This document shows, in pieces, positions 63,463-64,000 of a DNA stretch of 64,000 bases. The stretch covers positions 1,150,685-1,214,684 of the forward strand of contig JANAVB010010791.1 in NCBI GenBank assembly GCA_029216955.1, read 5' to 3'. Positions within the stretch are counted from its first letter, which is position 1. Each line of letters opens with the position of its first letter. A program made the translations under genes and the position numbers. This DNA is from Iris pallida. Lineage: Eukaryota; Streptophyta; Magnoliopsida; Asparagales; Iridaceae. The notes under the pieces are model-generated. The model worked only from the letters and a program-made list of their open reading frames with translations. It ran no database searches and had not been told where the DNA came from.

Positions 63463-64000
63463 AAAGTGTTTCGAACTTGAGCCATCGCTTCATTAAAAGT
63501 TGATTACAACTCCTCGTTTCTAGGGAACGGTCATTATGATCTTTACTCTTAATTCCCACGTCGTCCGAAGAGTTTCCTCATTCACGAAGCATTTTGTCTT
63601 CTTTCGCTGACGTGGTCGTACCCTGTAAGTAGGGTCTATTATGAGAGAAAAGCTTTTTGTCTTTCTTTTCTTCTCACAGAAGCTTTTTATCAGTCTTTTT
63701 CCTCTTTCAAACCCTACCTTTTCCCGCTATGGCCCCCAAGAAATCAAGAACCCTAAAAGCTCCTTCAGCGAGCTTCGAGAAGGCCAGTGGGGTAGTGGCT
63801 AGCCCCAGACCGGCTGTAGTAAGTGCGAGACAGACCAGAGCTTCCTCTTGAAGATATGTTGATGCTTTTTCTTGCCGATGCGCATGGGTGCCATTCTTCG
63901 GAGTGGTGTTCCGAAGATGTGCTGAAGCTTTATTAACTGACGCGCATAGTTGTTACTTTTTACAAAGTAACGACTATCAATGTGCTGAACTTTCTCGTAG
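63463..64000 (+). other. Flank right of Tat-B with a short basic plus-strand ORF
   Basis: Non-coding to 63728, with a pyrimidine-rich leader (63640-63725). An ATG at 63729 in the context CCCGCTATGGCC then opens a 40-residue reading MAPKKSRTLKAPSASFEKAS... ending at a TGA at 63849-63851. It is basic and Ser/Ala-rich, like the start of a nuclear or DNA-binding protein. Its place, plus strand just inside an apparent 3' LTR/purine tract of a minus-strand Tat element, is where the N-terminus of an antisense ORF like Tat-A's should be. GCGCATGG/GCTGAAG motifs like those in the Tat-A LTR follow to the window end. Identity unproven. Confidence 0.35.

Overview
This window is a block of nested LTR retrotransposons from a flowering plant, probably one with a large genome. 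I see no host gene, tRNA or rRNA. The evidence is the mix of families: Ty3/gypsy Tat-type elements with an extra archaeal-type RNase H, Ty3/gypsy chromovirus (Tekay/Del-type) elements, and a Ty1/copia SIRE/Maximus-type element with an initiator-Met-tRNA primer site. The species cannot be named from the sequence.

Layout. Two related Tat elements, both on the minus strand, form the scaffold. Tat-B (53351-63451 in the window) is cut in its first RNase H domain by Tat-A (1648-53350; its left end is outside the window). Five further insertions are visible. A minus-strand Tekay-type element (2307-20356) interrupts an antisense coiled-coil ORF of Tat-A, and its own 5' LTR is interrupted by a LARD-like non-coding element (7691-19375). 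A plus-strand Tekay-type element (26446-37545) splits the Tat-A protease from the protease-RT spacer. A minus-strand SIRE-type copia element (38424-48021) splits the Tat-A gag. A solo LTR of a third Tekay-like family (59163-61908) splits the Tat-B leader. A further LTR (1-1647) is truncated by the window start.

Insertion joints. Five-base target site duplications are readable for the LARD-like element (AGTCA), the plus-strand Tekay (GGCTT), the copia (CCATG) and the solo LTR (CATAG). The minus-strand Tekay has a near match (GCTCC/ACTCC). Removing the insertions rejoins Tat-A gag, protease and antisense ORF, so the order of events can be read: Tat-B, then Tat-A, then the copia and Tekay insertions, with the LARD-like element younger than its Tekay host.

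Coding state. Nothing here is an intact autonomous element. The plus-strand Tekay keeps one continuous gag-pol frame broken only by nonsense codons. The copia element has an intact gag, an intact RT-RNase H frame and an intact extra 415-residue ORF after pol, but pol is broken between protease and integrase and again before RT. Both Tat copies have several stops and frameshifts. The most interesting items are the LARD-like element sharing both replication-signal regions with Tekay, the extra copia ORF, the histidine-rich repeat domain in copia gag, the dead/live RNase H pair in Tat, the antisense coiled-coil ORF, and the palindromic GCGTG-type repeats at the same place in several LTR families.
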